From Acidobacteriota bacterium (GTDB taxonomy: Bacteria > Acidobacteriota > Blastocatellia > Pyrinomonadales > Pyrinomonadaceae): 14,115 nt of DNA. Shown piece after piece: positions 6,321-13,563 of the stretch (position 1 is its first letter; each line of letters opens with the position of its first letter). Made by a program: the position numbers and the translations under genes. The stretch spans positions 1 through 14,115 of the forward strand of contig JADYZI010000168.1 in NCBI GenBank assembly GCA_020853255.1, in the 5' to 3' direction. A model generated the notes under the pieces. The model searched no databases and was not told where the DNA came from. It worked only from the letters and a program-made list of their open reading frames with translations.

Positions 6321-6794
6321 TTGAATAGCACCGCCGCGACAGCAGAACGAACGCTTATCATCGACCGCCTGTTCGACGCTCCGCCAGAGATCGTTTTTGA
6401 GGCGTGGACGAAGCCGGAACACCTTACAAAATGGTGGGGACCGAACAATTTTACGCTGCCGTTTTGCGAACTGGATTTTCGCGTTGGCGGCCGTTGCAGG
6501 TTTTGCATGCGTTCACCCGCGGGCGAAGACCATTGGGTTTGGGGCGAATATAGGGAAATAGAACGACCCAAACGCCTTTCGTTCACCTGGAACCGCGTGG
6601 ACGCCAACGGAAGCATCTGGAACAGCACAATAGTAAAGCTGACTTTTGCCGACGCAGGCGGGAAAACCAAATTCACCCTGAATCAGACGCTGTTCGACAC
6701 GACCGCCGACCGTGATGACCACAACGGCGGGTGGACACAATGTCTGGAGCGGCTGAATTCTTATGTTTCAGCAAAGACGGATCAACCGAGCTAA
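6321..6794 (+). CDS. SRPBCC / AHSA1-family protein (second copy)
   Basis: This 157-residue protein uses a TTG start at 6321, supported by AGGGAG (6307-6312) 8 nt upstream; no ATG is available near the conserved N-terminus. AHSA1-type features are the opening strand LIIDRLFDAPPEIVFEAWTKPEHLTKWWGP (residues about 12-41), DFRVGGRCRF, a HWVWGEYREIERPKRLSFTW strand pair, NQTLFDTTADRD, and a C-terminal helix GGWTQCLERLNSYV. The KWWGP motif is more canonical than KWVGP of the first copy. A 98-bp gap separates it from the DoxX-like gene, so it could have its own promoter, though I see no convincing one. It is followed after 12 bp by the second DoxX gene. The ligand is unknown. Confidence 0.92.
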   Translation: MNSTAATAERTLIIDRLFDAPPEIVFEAWTKPEHLTKWWGPNNFTLPFCELDFRVGGRCRFCMRSPAGEDHWVWGEYREIERPKRLSFTWNRVDANGSIWNSTIVKLTFADAGGKTKFTLNQTLFDTTADRDDHNGGWTQCLERLNSYVSAKTDQPS

Positions 6795-6806
6795 GGAGCA
6801 AGCAAA

Positions 6807-7193
6807 ATGAAAATCGCAATGATAGTCGTCCGTACGCTTTTGGGCCTAATTTTCCTTTTCGCATCCATCTCTTATTTTGCTCTTATTCTCGGCTTTATGG
6901 AGATGCCGGTGTTGGAGGGTCCGATCAAGGCGTTTAACGAAGGCCTCGCGGCAACAGGCTATTTCTTTATATTGCTGAAGGTGACCGAATTGACTTGCGG
7001 CTTTTTGTTGGTCATCGGCCGGTTTGTTCCGCTCGCCCTGGTCATACTATCGCCGATAATCGTCAATATTTTTATGGTGCATCTATTCCTTGATAATACG
7101 GGTTTACCGGTTGCATCTTTCCTTGTTTTGGCGGATATCTTCCTGGCTTACTATTACCGCGAGAGTTTCGCGCCGCTGTTTAAAGCAAAATGA
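6807..7193 (+). CDS. DoxX-family membrane protein (second copy)
   Basis: This 128-residue protein has four membrane segments at about 4-27, 50-68, 74-95 and 101-114. Typical DoxX features are RTLLGLIFLFASISYF at the start, the LKVTELTCGFLLVIGRFVPLAL core and a short basic C-terminus. AAGGAG sits 10 nt upstream of the ATG. It directly follows the second SRPBCC gene and precedes the broken DUF1428 gene by 44 bp. It is distinct from the DoxX-like protein at 5815-6222 in length and sequence. Possible roles include quinone-linked redox or small-molecule handling at the membrane; sequence alone cannot say. Confidence 0.9.
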   Translation: MKIAMIVVRTLLGLIFLFASISYFALILGFMEMPVLEGPIKAFNEGLAATGYFFILLKVTELTCGFLLVIGRFVPLALVILSPIIVNIFMVHLFLDNTGLPVASFLVLADIFLAYYYRESFAPLFKAK

Positions 7194-7237
7194 GCCGAAT
7201 AGCGATAATATGACTTTGGTAAGGAGTTAATTTCATA

Positions 7238-7603
7238 ATGTCGAAATATGCAGATGTTTACCTGCTTCCGATATTGGAAGAAAATGTTTAGGAGTATAAG
7301 AAATTGGCCGCGGCGGCCGGTAAACTTTTTATAAAGAACGGTGCTCTAAAGTATCGCGAATACCTTGCATCAGACCTAAATTCTCAGGGCGGAACGCCGT
7401 TCACGAAAGTCATTAAGTTAAAGCCTGGCGAGACCATTGTTTACGCGGCTGTTGAGTTCAAATCCGAATCGCACCGAAACTCGGTCATGAAGAAAGTAAT
7501 GGCCGATCCTGCGATAGCGGCCTTGATGCCAAAGGATAAAAAACCGCCGTTCGATTACAAACGCATGGTTTACGGCGGATTCAAGGTCCTGGTTGACCTT
7601 TGA
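7238..7603 (+). pseudogene. DUF1428 family gene interrupted by an in-frame amber codon at codon 18
   Basis: Starting at ATG 7238, with AAGGAG at 7221-7226, the frame reads MSKYADVYLLPILEENV, then TAG (7289-7291), then EYKKLAAAAGKLFIKNGALK and onward to a normal stop. Without the TAG the product is 121 codons and matches DUF1428 end to end. DUF1428 proteins are small ferredoxin-like (dimeric alpha-beta barrel) proteins of unknown role that begin Met-x-x-Val-Asp-x-Phe-Val-Leu-Pro and continue through a Tyr-Arg-Lys helix. Family features after the stop include FTKVIKLKPGETIVYAAVEFKS, MADPAIAALM and a final KRMVYGGFKVLVDL. TAG ends other genes here, so it is a real stop codon. Translation might restart at TTG 7304, with AGGAG (7290-7294) 9 nt upstream, giving a 99-residue protein lacking the first strand. 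It is either a recent nonsense mutation, a sequencing error, or a restart arrangement. Confidence 0.8.
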
Positions 7604-7618
7604 TCAGTTCGAATTTTA

Positions 7619-9082
7619 ATGCCAAACGATGCACAGGCCGCGGCGGCGGCGATGGATGTTGAAGATACTCTCCCCGCCGCACCGCAGAAAAAAATAAGTT
7701 TCGACCGCTCGATAACCGAGGGGCCGCTTTCGGGCGCCGTTTGGAAGATAGCGTGGCCGGCCGTTTTGACGAATCTTGTAAGCGGCCTGCAAGGCTGGGT
7801 CGATCAGATAATGGTCGGAAACCTTATCGGCTTTCAGGCCAATGCAGCGATCGGTGCCTCCTTTCAAATATTTCTTCTAGTCATAACGTTCATAGGATCG
7901 ATCTTTATCGGAATGAGCGTACTTGTCGCACGGTTTACCGGCGCCGGCGATCATGAAAAGGTGAACCGAAGCGTATATCAGGGATTTTTGACCGCGATCT
8001 TTATTTCACTGTTCATTTTGGCTCCTGTCGGATATTTCGCCTCGCCATTTTTGCTTTCGCTGGTCAACGCGGCTCCCGATGTTCAGGCAGAAGCGTTGCC
8101 TTTTCTGAGGATAATGTTCACCTGCAGCTTGGGCCTGCTCATCTATTTCATGGTGAGCGGTTCGCTGCGCTCGGCCGGCGACGCCAAAACGCCGATGGTG
8201 CTTGGCATTGTAATGACGGTGCTTAATCTGCTGCTGAACATCGTGTTCATTCGCGGGCTTGGGCCGATCCCGTCCTTTGGTACGGCCGGAGCGGCAATGG
8301 GAACGTGCATCGCATCCGGTGTCATTGGTGTTTATTCGCTTTACCGGCTTTACAGCGGCACGTGGGTGGTCGCATTTCCTAAGACCGGCTATGCACCTGA
8401 CTGGAAAGTAATAAGGAAACTATTCAAGTTCGGGCTGCCGGCGGGAATACAGGGCGTTGCTATGAATGTCGGCGGCGTGCTTATGTATTGGTTTATGGGA
8501 TCGCTCGCACAGGGTGAAGCGACCCAGGCGGTCTACGCCGTCTGTTACGGACAACTGTTTCTTCTTGTAACGTGGTCGTCAAATGCCCTTATGGGAGCAT
8601 CCGGTGCCGTGGCCGGCCAAAACATGGGAGCCGGACATCCGGATCGAACTTTTTTGGGTGTCAGGATCGCAGCCGGATTCGGCGTCGCCGGGGCACTTTT
8701 TGTTGGACTATTCTTCTTTTTTATGCCGCAGCAGCTTCTTGCCGTATTTGGCATGACCGAGCCTGCTGTTGTTGAGATCGGCGTCCAACTGCTTCGCGTT
8801 CTGAGCGTTTCCGGCTTTTTTATCGCGGTCGCTCTTGTTTATACCGGCGGATTGCAGGGAACGGGCGACACAAAAAGCCCGCTTTATATCTCGATAATCT
8901 CTCAGGTCTTCATTCCGCTTGGGATATGCTTTTCGATAAAGACCTTCGGCACGCTCGATCCGCTTGATATCTGGCTCGCGATACTCGCAGGTCACATAAC
9001 CCGATGTGTCCTGAGCGTTGCCCGGTTTCTACAGGGCAAGTGGAGAACGATCGCTGTGGACTTGGAGCCAACACAGGGTTAG
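7619..9082 (+). CDS. MATE-family multidrug efflux transporter
   Basis: This 487-residue protein has twelve predicted membrane segments in two halves, the normal MATE architecture. N-half signatures include the opening AWPAVLTNLVSGLQGWVDQIMVG, FIGMSVLVARFTGAGDHEKVNR and SLRSAGDAKTPMVLG, followed by NIVFIRGLGPIPSFGTAGAA. C-half counterparts include KLFKFGLPAGIQGVAMN, GASGAVAGQNMGAGHPDR and TGGLQGTGDTKSPLYI. MATE pumps export cationic drugs and metabolites in exchange for Na+ or H+; the substrate and coupling ion cannot be read here. The first 40 residues are a non-membrane, Ala-rich extension. The ATG has no clear Shine-Dalgarno sequence, so a later start is possible (the next Met is residue 12, also without one). 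It begins 15 bp after the DUF1428 gene and is the last gene of the plus-strand cluster. Confidence 0.94.
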   Translation: MPNDAQAAAAAMDVEDTLPAAPQKKISFDRSITEGPLSGAVWKIAWPAVLTNLVSGLQGWVDQIMVGNLIGFQANAAIGASFQIFLLVITFIGSIFIGMSVLVARFTGAGDHEKVNRSVYQGFLTAIFISLFILAPVGYFASPFLLSLVNAAPDVQAEALPFLRIMFTCSLGLLIYFMVSGSLRSAGDAKTPMVLGIVMTVLNLLLNIVFIRGLGPIPSFGTAGAAMGTCIASGVIGVYSLYRLYSGTWVVAFPKTGYAPDWKVIRKLFKFGLPAGIQGVAMNVGGVLMYWFMGSLAQGEATQAVYAVCYGQLFLLVTWSSNALMGASGAVAGQNMGAGHPDRTFLGVRIAAGFGVAGALFVGLFFFFMPQQLLAVFGMTEPAVVEIGVQLLRVLSVSGFFIAVALVYTGGLQGTGDTKSPLYISIISQVFIPLGICFSIKTFGTLDPLDIWLAILAGHITRCVLSVARFLQGKWRTIAVDLEPTQG

Positions 9083-9097
9083 AGGATTCACTTACTG

Positions 9098-9622
9098 TTA
9101 TTCGGTCCCTTGACTATTCCGCACCAAGCGGTTGTGGTCGCGGACCCTTCCTATCTCTCGGCTCGCCAAAAATCCTCGGAAGATCATTATTAACGCGAAT
9201 ATGTGGAAGCCAAACGCAAGAAAGGAATCAAGAAGGAGCCAGACCAGACCGTCTATAATATAGAGAACCATTCCACCTATAAAAACGGCATTTATTGCTT
9301 TGTTCGCATAATAACCGATCAACGCAAATAGGATGAAAACGATGAAGTCCATTACTAGTGCAATGATCTTGACAGCCGATAACGAATTACCTCCAGACAT
9401 TCCATCAGCAAATGCATCAATGATCTGAGTTACGGCTAGACCGGCGATAAAGCTCGACTGGCCGCCAAATGCGAAGATCGCCGAATTCACTAGGGACAGG
9501 CCAGCGATCCAATAGAACCAATTCGCACCTGCTTTCAGTAGAGCCAACGTTTCACTGCTCGGTTCTTTTTCGCCAGTATCCGTGTTGACGTTAGGATCAT
9601 TGCCGCCAAAAATACTTTCCAT
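9098..9622 (-). CDS. small multi-pass membrane protein, function unknown
   Basis: I do not recognise this 174-residue protein. It has a soluble, acidic, Asn/Asp/Glu-rich N-terminus (residues 1-33). Hydrophobic segments follow at about 35-53, 56-72, 83-106 and 112-131, and a last one at about 134-150. A basic tail (REIGRVRDHNRLVRN) suggests a cytoplasmic C-terminus. Notable segments are FIAGLAVTQIIDAFADGMSGG and ALIGYYANKAINAVFIGGMVLYIIDGLVWLL. It lies convergent to the MATE gene with only 15 bp between stops, and 52 bp downstream of dnaN on the same strand, so it may be transcribed with dnaN. The start ATG lacks a strong ribosome site. Composition and codon use look like genuine coding sequence. 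Confidence 0.78.
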   Translation of the reverse strand: MESIFGGNDPNVNTDTGEKEPSSETLALLKAGANWFYWIAGLSLVNSAIFAFGGQSSFIAGLAVTQIIDAFADGMSGGNSLSAVKIIALVMDFIVFILFALIGYYANKAINAVFIGGMVLYIIDGLVWLLLDSFLAFGFHIFALIMIFRGFLASREIGRVRDHNRLVRNSQGTE

Positions 9623-9674
9623 TGCTTTCTGATCGAGTTCTACTTCACCGCTTTATTAAATATTTCCGGCAACA

Positions 9675-10865
9675 TCAGACTCGCAGCGGCATGACTACAT
9701 ACCGGTAATCGTAAGGCGAATCTCCGGCTATGCGGAGCTGGGTTCCGGCGTTTGCGTCTTTGAATTCGAATGAGATACGGGTTGGGCTGGCCGATTCTTT
9801 TACGCGTACCTTGTCGCCGTCATTCTCAGTTGAAGTTGAAGCGGCCTCGGAATCGCCGGTTTGAACGGCCGAGATGACATTCAGATACTCCTGCAGATAC
9901 TGCCAGTTAAAGCCTAGAGTGGTCTCTTCGCCCGTGTATTCGGCCGGGACAACCTCGTTCCCTTCGCCTTCTTCGCTGGATTGGGCGGAAAGTTCGATCT
10001 CGCCTTCGCGGACCGTGAGCCGGATCGATCGGTTACGCTCATCAGCCATTAGCGAAACGCGGCGAACGGCACCCTTCATATCTTCGAGGTCAAAGGTCGC
10101 CACTCTGTCATTGTCCTTTGGCATCACCATCTCATAGTTCGGAAAATTGCCGGAGAGCTTTCGGCTTATTAACAATCGGCCGTCAAGTTCAAAATAGATA
10201 TGGTTCTGGTCCTCACCGAACGAGACGTCCTCGCCCGATTCGCCTGATATCTTGACCAACTCAAGCAATGCCTTTTTCGGGATCAATGCGTCCATTTTTG
10301 CATCAGCAGGCGAATCCGTCGCTCGTTCGATGTAGGCTAGGCGATGCCCATCGGTCGTGACCATTCGGGCCTTTCCGTCCGCAAGGATGAACTTGGCACC
10401 CGATAGTGTGAAGCGCGATTGCTCGTTCGTGATAGCGAATGCCGTGTGCCGGATGAAATAGTTGAATATCTCGGCCGGCAGCTTCAGCGGGGCCGATTTG
10501 AAAATCGGTATCTCAGGGAACTGCTCACGGTTAACGCCGGCCAACCGAAACTTGCCTCGGCCCGCAGTAACACTGACCCATTCATTTTCGAGCTTCTTAA
10601 AGGCTGCAGTGTCACCGTTCAATGCCCGTGCCAGATCGAAAAGCTTTCGTGCCTGAACACACATTGCTCCCGGCTTCTTTACATCGGCCTCAGCATCGCA
10701 TCGCACGGTGACATCCAGATCCGTTCCAACGATCCGTATCGAATTCTCACCAAGGCTCTCGATCAAAATGTTAGAAAGTACCGGGATCGTACTTTTCCGC
10801 TCAACAACACCCTGGACAAATCCAAGAACTTCTTTTAACGCAGACTGCTTAATTACAAATTCCAT
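9675..10865 (-). CDS. dnaN: DNA polymerase III beta subunit (sliding clamp)
   Basis: This 396-residue ring-forming clamp tethers the replicative polymerase and other partners to DNA. The three repeated clamp domains are visible. Domain 1 opens with MEFVIKQSALKEVLGFVQGV, then STIPVLSNILIE and GTDLDVTV. Domain 2 has FRLAGVNREQFPEIP, RFTLSGAKF and MVTTDGHRLAYIE. Domain 3 has RKLSGNFPNYEMVMP, RVSLMADERNRSIRL and the closing YRYVVMPLRV, which lines the partner-binding cleft. The protein is about 30 residues longer than E. coli DnaN. Much of the excess is a Ser/Glu/Asp-rich loop at about 335-362 in domain 3, plus an acidic stretch near 297-315. AGGAG lies 9 nt upstream of the ATG. Order dnaA-oriC-dnaN is classical, and DnaA boxes in the upstream gap may also affect its expression. 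Confidence 0.98.
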   Translation of the reverse strand: MEFVIKQSALKEVLGFVQGVVERKSTIPVLSNILIESLGENSIRIVGTDLDVTVRCDAEADVKKPGAMCVQARKLFDLARALNGDTAAFKKLENEWVSVTAGRGKFRLAGVNREQFPEIPIFKSAPLKLPAEIFNYFIRHTAFAITNEQSRFTLSGAKFILADGKARMVTTDGHRLAYIERATDSPADAKMDALIPKKALLELVKISGESGEDVSFGEDQNHIYFELDGRLLISRKLSGNFPNYEMVMPKDNDRVATFDLEDMKGAVRRVSLMADERNRSIRLTVREGEIELSAQSSEEGEGNEVVPAEYTGEETTLGFNWQYLQEYLNVISAVQTGDSEAASTSTENDGDKVRVKESASPTRISFEFKDANAGTQLRIAGDSPYDYRYVVMPLRV

Positions 10866-11250
10866 TGCTAGTAACTCCTGATCTGGTCAGCCTTACAAAT
10901 TTTCTGTTTCCACCATCGCGTTTTCTTTACCTAAACTAAAACTTAAATAAGATATATCTAGCAGTAGTAATAGGGCCTGTGGATATGTGAAAAAACGTCA
11001 AAAGCCTTATGAAATCGTCGTTTTTCCGTCCACAGCGATTGTGGAAAACTTGTGGAAAAGCCTGCTTACCTGCGGATAAACTGCCATTCGAAGATAATTG
11101 GCAGAATTCCACAACGTTTTCGTGATCACCATCGGTGGAAATGTGCATTTCTTTTTGGTAAATTGCAGAAAATAAAAGACTTATACAATTAACTACGACA
11201 CTTGCTCTGTGGAAAACAAAAGCGGCCATATATCGTACAAACACCTTTAA
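10866..11250. other. oriC: replication origin in the dnaA-dnaN gap
   Basis: This 385-bp non-coding gap holds at least five DnaA boxes or close variants. Those on the minus strand are ATATCCACA (10978-10986), TTTTCCACA (11040-11048 and 11051-11059), TTATCCGCA (11071-11079) and TTTTCCACA (11208-11216). An AT-rich stretch lies next to dnaN (about 10925-10958). All boxes listed share one orientation. The arrangement, with boxes toward dnaA and the unwinding element toward dnaN, resembles Bacillus-type oriC2. The dnaN promoter must also be here but is not separately identifiable. Weaker matches (GGTGGAAAT near 11134, AATTCCACA at 11105-11113) were not counted. Confidence 0.88.
10939..10986 (-). 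promoter_or_regulatory. basal unwinding element: DnaA box, GC spacer, DnaA-trios, AT-rich DUE
   Basis: Moving left from the DnaA box at 10978-10986 there is a short GC-rich spacer (GGCC, 10974-10977). Next come five triplets on the plus strand, TAG CAG TAG TAA TAG (10959-10973); read 3' to 5' away from the box they are GAT, AAT, GAT, GAC, GAT. An AT-rich run (10939-10958) follows. This order matches the DnaA-trio system described in Bacillus subtilis, where DnaA spreads from the box onto one strand to open the origin. Confidence 0.8.
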
Positions 11251-12678
11251 CTAGCTGCAAAGACTATCGATTAGCTCACTTACCATCTTGTGGAAATCAC
11301 GGCTCTCGATCACAAGGCCTTCTATCTTCTCAAAACTGTGCATAACGGTCGTGTGATGCTTGCCGCCGAACTCGCGGCCGATCTCCGGGTAGCTGTGTTT
11401 GGTCAGCCGTTTGCACAGATACATTGCCACTTGCCGCGGCACGGCTATCGCACGCGAATTGCTCTTTGATTTAAGTTCATCGACCGTCAGTTTGTAATGC
11501 GACGCAACGGTCCGGGCAATACGCTCCATCGTGAGGCCTTCAGGACGCTCGCTGTCGATGACATTCTTCATCGCGTCCTGGGCAAGCATTTTTGATATCG
11601 GAACGCCGCGCAAACTGGCGATGGCAACAAGGCGAACAAGCGATCCCTCAAGTTCGCGAACATTGCTGCGGATCCTGTTTGCGATGTAGATGGCAATATC
11701 GTCCGGCAGTTCGATCCCGTCAAGGTCGGCCTTTCGCTTGAGGATCGCGACCTTTGTCTCAAGGTCAGGCGGCTCAATATCTGCTATCAATCCCCATTCA
11801 AAACGCGAATGAAGACGTTCCTGCAGCGTCGGAATTTCGCGCGGGGGGCAATCGCTTGAGATAACTATCTGCTTCTGATCGTTATGAAGTGCGTTAAATG
11901 TATGGAAGAACTCTTCCTGAGTACGTTCCTTGCCGGCGAGAAATTGAACGTCGTCCATCAGCAGAACATCGATCGAGCGGTATTTTTCGCGAAAACTCTC
12001 GGTCGAATCGTAGCGGATAGCGTTGATCAGCTCATTCATGAACTTTTCGCTCGTCACGTACGATACACGCATATGTCGGTCACGCTGCCTGATAGCGTGG
12101 CCGATCGCATGCATAAGGTGGGTTTTTCCAAGGCCGACGCCGCCGTAGATAAAAAGCGGATTGTAGGTCTTGCCGGGCGTGTCCGCGACGCTGAGCGACG
12201 CCGCGTGGGCAAATTGGTTTGATGAGCCGACAACAAACTTGTCGAACGTGTACTTTGGATTGAGCGTATTTTCAAATACGGGTTCCGTGTCAGTCCTCTG
12301 TGCCTGGCCTGAATGGCCGGGTGTCGAACGCGCTGTCTCGTTTACCGAATGGGGCGCCGGTAGAGTCCGATAATTGTAATCCTCAGCGTCGTCGCTAAAA
12401 AGATTCTCCTCGGTCGCCGTCTCATCGATCGTCCACTCGATCGTATGGTCAGGATAGCCAAGCTCTTCAAGCGTCCTGACCAACAGATCGGTGTAATAAA
12501 GTGCAACCCAGTCTTTTGTGACCTCGCCGGCCCGAAGGGTTACTATCTTTTCGCCAGCGTTGTGTTCCTCAAGCTGTACCGGGCGGAACCACGAATCAAC
12601 GATCTGTTTATTAAGGCTCCTTTCAACGACAGCGATCACATCGTTCCAGAGGTCGGTTTTTTTGATTGATGTTTCCAC
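11251..12678 (-). CDS. dnaA: chromosomal replication initiator protein DnaA
   Basis: The product has about 475 residues, normal length. Domain I (about 1-85) opens with LWNDVIAVVERSLNKQIVDSW, and a variable linker follows to about 138. The AAA+ domain III contains NPKYTFDKFVVGSSNQFAHA, Walker A GGVGLGKTH (about 180-188), Walker B VLLMDDVQF (about 239-247), and the sensor/arginine-finger region SSDCPPREIPTLQERLHSRF. Domain IV carries the DnaA-box-binding helix-turn-helix with the signature GGKHHTTVMHS (about 439-449). I chose GTG at 12678 as the start because AGGAG sits 5 nt upstream. The adjacent in-frame TTG at 12681 adds one residue but would have only a 2-nt spacer. DnaA boxes on both flanks suggest autoregulation as well as origin function. 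Confidence 0.98.
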   Translation of the reverse strand: METSIKKTDLWNDVIAVVERSLNKQIVDSWFRPVQLEEHNAGEKIVTLRAGEVTKDWVALYYTDLLVRTLEELGYPDHTIEWTIDETATEENLFSDDAEDYNYRTLPAPHSVNETARSTPGHSGQAQRTDTEPVFENTLNPKYTFDKFVVGSSNQFAHAASLSVADTPGKTYNPLFIYGGVGLGKTHLMHAIGHAIRQRDRHMRVSYVTSEKFMNELINAIRYDSTESFREKYRSIDVLLMDDVQFLAGKERTQEEFFHTFNALHNDQKQIVISSDCPPREIPTLQERLHSRFEWGLIADIEPPDLETKVAILKRKADLDGIELPDDIAIYIANRIRSNVRELEGSLVRLVAIASLRGVPISKMLAQDAMKNVIDSERPEGLTMERIARTVASHYKLTVDELKSKSNSRAIAVPRQVAMYLCKRLTKHSYPEIGREFGGKHHTTVMHSFEKIEGLVIESRDFHKMVSELIDSLCS

Positions 12679-12803
12679 CAAAGCTCCTGAAGTATGACCT
12701 GCGAATAGCTACTGAAAGGATATGCCTTTTTGCGGATCAAAGCGAATCAGCAAAACACTCATTTTTGCTGCCTTTCCGCGGGTCGATACAAATCTACCGC
12801 TAG

Positions 12804-12837
12804 TTTTCCACAGAGATTTCCACAGGTATGTGGAAAT
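12804..12837. promoter_or_regulatory. three clustered DnaA boxes upstream of dnaA
   Basis: TTTTCCACA (12804-12812, plus), ATTTCCACA (12816-12824, plus) and its inverted copy TGTGGAAAT (12829-12837, minus) lie within 34 bp. The last two form a perfect 9-bp inverted repeat around GGTA. An AT-rich tract follows immediately. They could repress dnaA or act as a second half of a bipartite origin. Confidence 0.8.
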
Positions 12838-13044
12838 ACACTGAAAAACCTAAAGTAAAATATTAACTCTTTTATTTACAATGGTTTACAAGAAACCAAC
12901 TTTATTGAAACGGGTATCAGACTAACACAAGGAACCAGGGAGCGCAAGGAGAATTCCACAGAAAATGTGCGGCCGATCGTTATCCGGTTAAAGGGCTTAA
13001 AGTACAATAATTTGAGGCCGGATCATGGCTTGTTAAACTTGATA

Positions 13045-13056
13045 TTTGGGCCCAAA
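13045..13056. repeat. perfect 12-bp palindrome upstream of the nuclease A inhibitor-like gene
   Basis: TTTGGGCCCAAA is a perfect palindrome centred 42 bp before the GTG at 13093. Its position would suit an operator or the 5' end of a transcript. No further repeat of it was noticed, so its meaning is uncertain. Confidence 0.4.
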
Positions 13057-13092
13057 AGATCTCAAAATAGGGGCACATCTTAAGAATTTTTT

Positions 13093-13509
13093 GTGAGCGC
13101 GAGAAAAAAGAATTTGGTTGGTAAAGGCCTCCGGCAGGCGCTTGATGACGCTTGTCGCGGACTGGTTTACGTAAGCGAAACCGACAGTCCGATCGTTCCG
13201 GTCCTATCCGCGACACCTAATGATGTGACGGTCGAAGAATTCATAAAGAATGCGGTTCGATCACATGGCCCAGTCGAGAAAAGGCCAACTGCAGCTTTTT
13301 TTGACCGACTGACATCGGAAAAGACGTGGCAAAACGAAGAGGAACGGTTCAACGCCGGACGATTTTCAAAATTGAGGGCTATTGTGCTTGATCAGCTTGA
13401 TGGGCCGGCCACGTATCGCATTGGACGCGTTCAGGTGGACATCTTTGTTCTCGGCCGTGATGCGGAAGGCAGTATCGCAGGGATCCGTACGCGTTCCGTC
13501 GAGACCTAA
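13093..13509 (+). CDS. nuclease A inhibitor-like protein (NuiA family)
   Basis: This 138-residue protein matches the NuiA fold. Family features are LVYVSETDSPIVPVLS near residues 24-39, EEFIKNAV, FFDRLTSEKTW, the charged segment NEEERFNAGRFSKLRAIVL, then YRIGRVQVDIFVLGRD and a closing AGIRTRSVET. The prototype in Anabaena binds and blocks a sugar-non-specific DNA/RNA nuclease; many homologues have no known target. No partner nuclease lies in this window. The start is GTG, with only a poor ribosome site upstream, so the first few residues (a basic SARKKN stretch) are uncertain. It is divergent from dnaA and convergent with the DUF2807 gene, so it is probably monocistronic. Confidence 0.85.
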   Translation: MSARKKNLVGKGLRQALDDACRGLVYVSETDSPIVPVLSATPNDVTVEEFIKNAVRSHGPVEKRPTAAFFDRLTSEKTWQNEEERFNAGRFSKLRAIVLDQLDGPATYRIGRVQVDIFVLGRDAEGSIAGIRTRSVET

Positions 13510-13563
13510 AGCAAAAGAAGGGTGTCTGACAACTTTAACCTACTCCAGAATAGAAGCAATTTG

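Larger units (their letters stand above)
12679..13092. other. dnaA upstream region with second DnaA-box cluster
   Basis: This 414-bp gap between the divergent dnaA and nuclease-inhibitor-like genes contains the DnaA-box cluster at 12804-12837, an AT-rich tract (about 12841-12910), a weak box-like AATTCCACA (12952-12960) and a perfect 12-bp palindrome (13045-13056). It should carry the dnaA promoter and that of the gene at 13093. I cannot assign consensus promoters with confidence. Confidence 0.6.

Noticed and set aside
7289..7291. TAG inside DUF1428 as pyrrolysine or a reassigned codon
   Set aside because: TAG ends the SRPBCC gene (3963-3965) and the MATE gene (9080-9082), no pylosine-type signal is seen, and DUF1428 does not need a special residue at this position.
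12952..12960. AATTCCACA as a further DnaA box
   Set aside because: It has too many mismatches in the first three positions compared with TTATCCACA; the same holds for the copy at 11105-11113.
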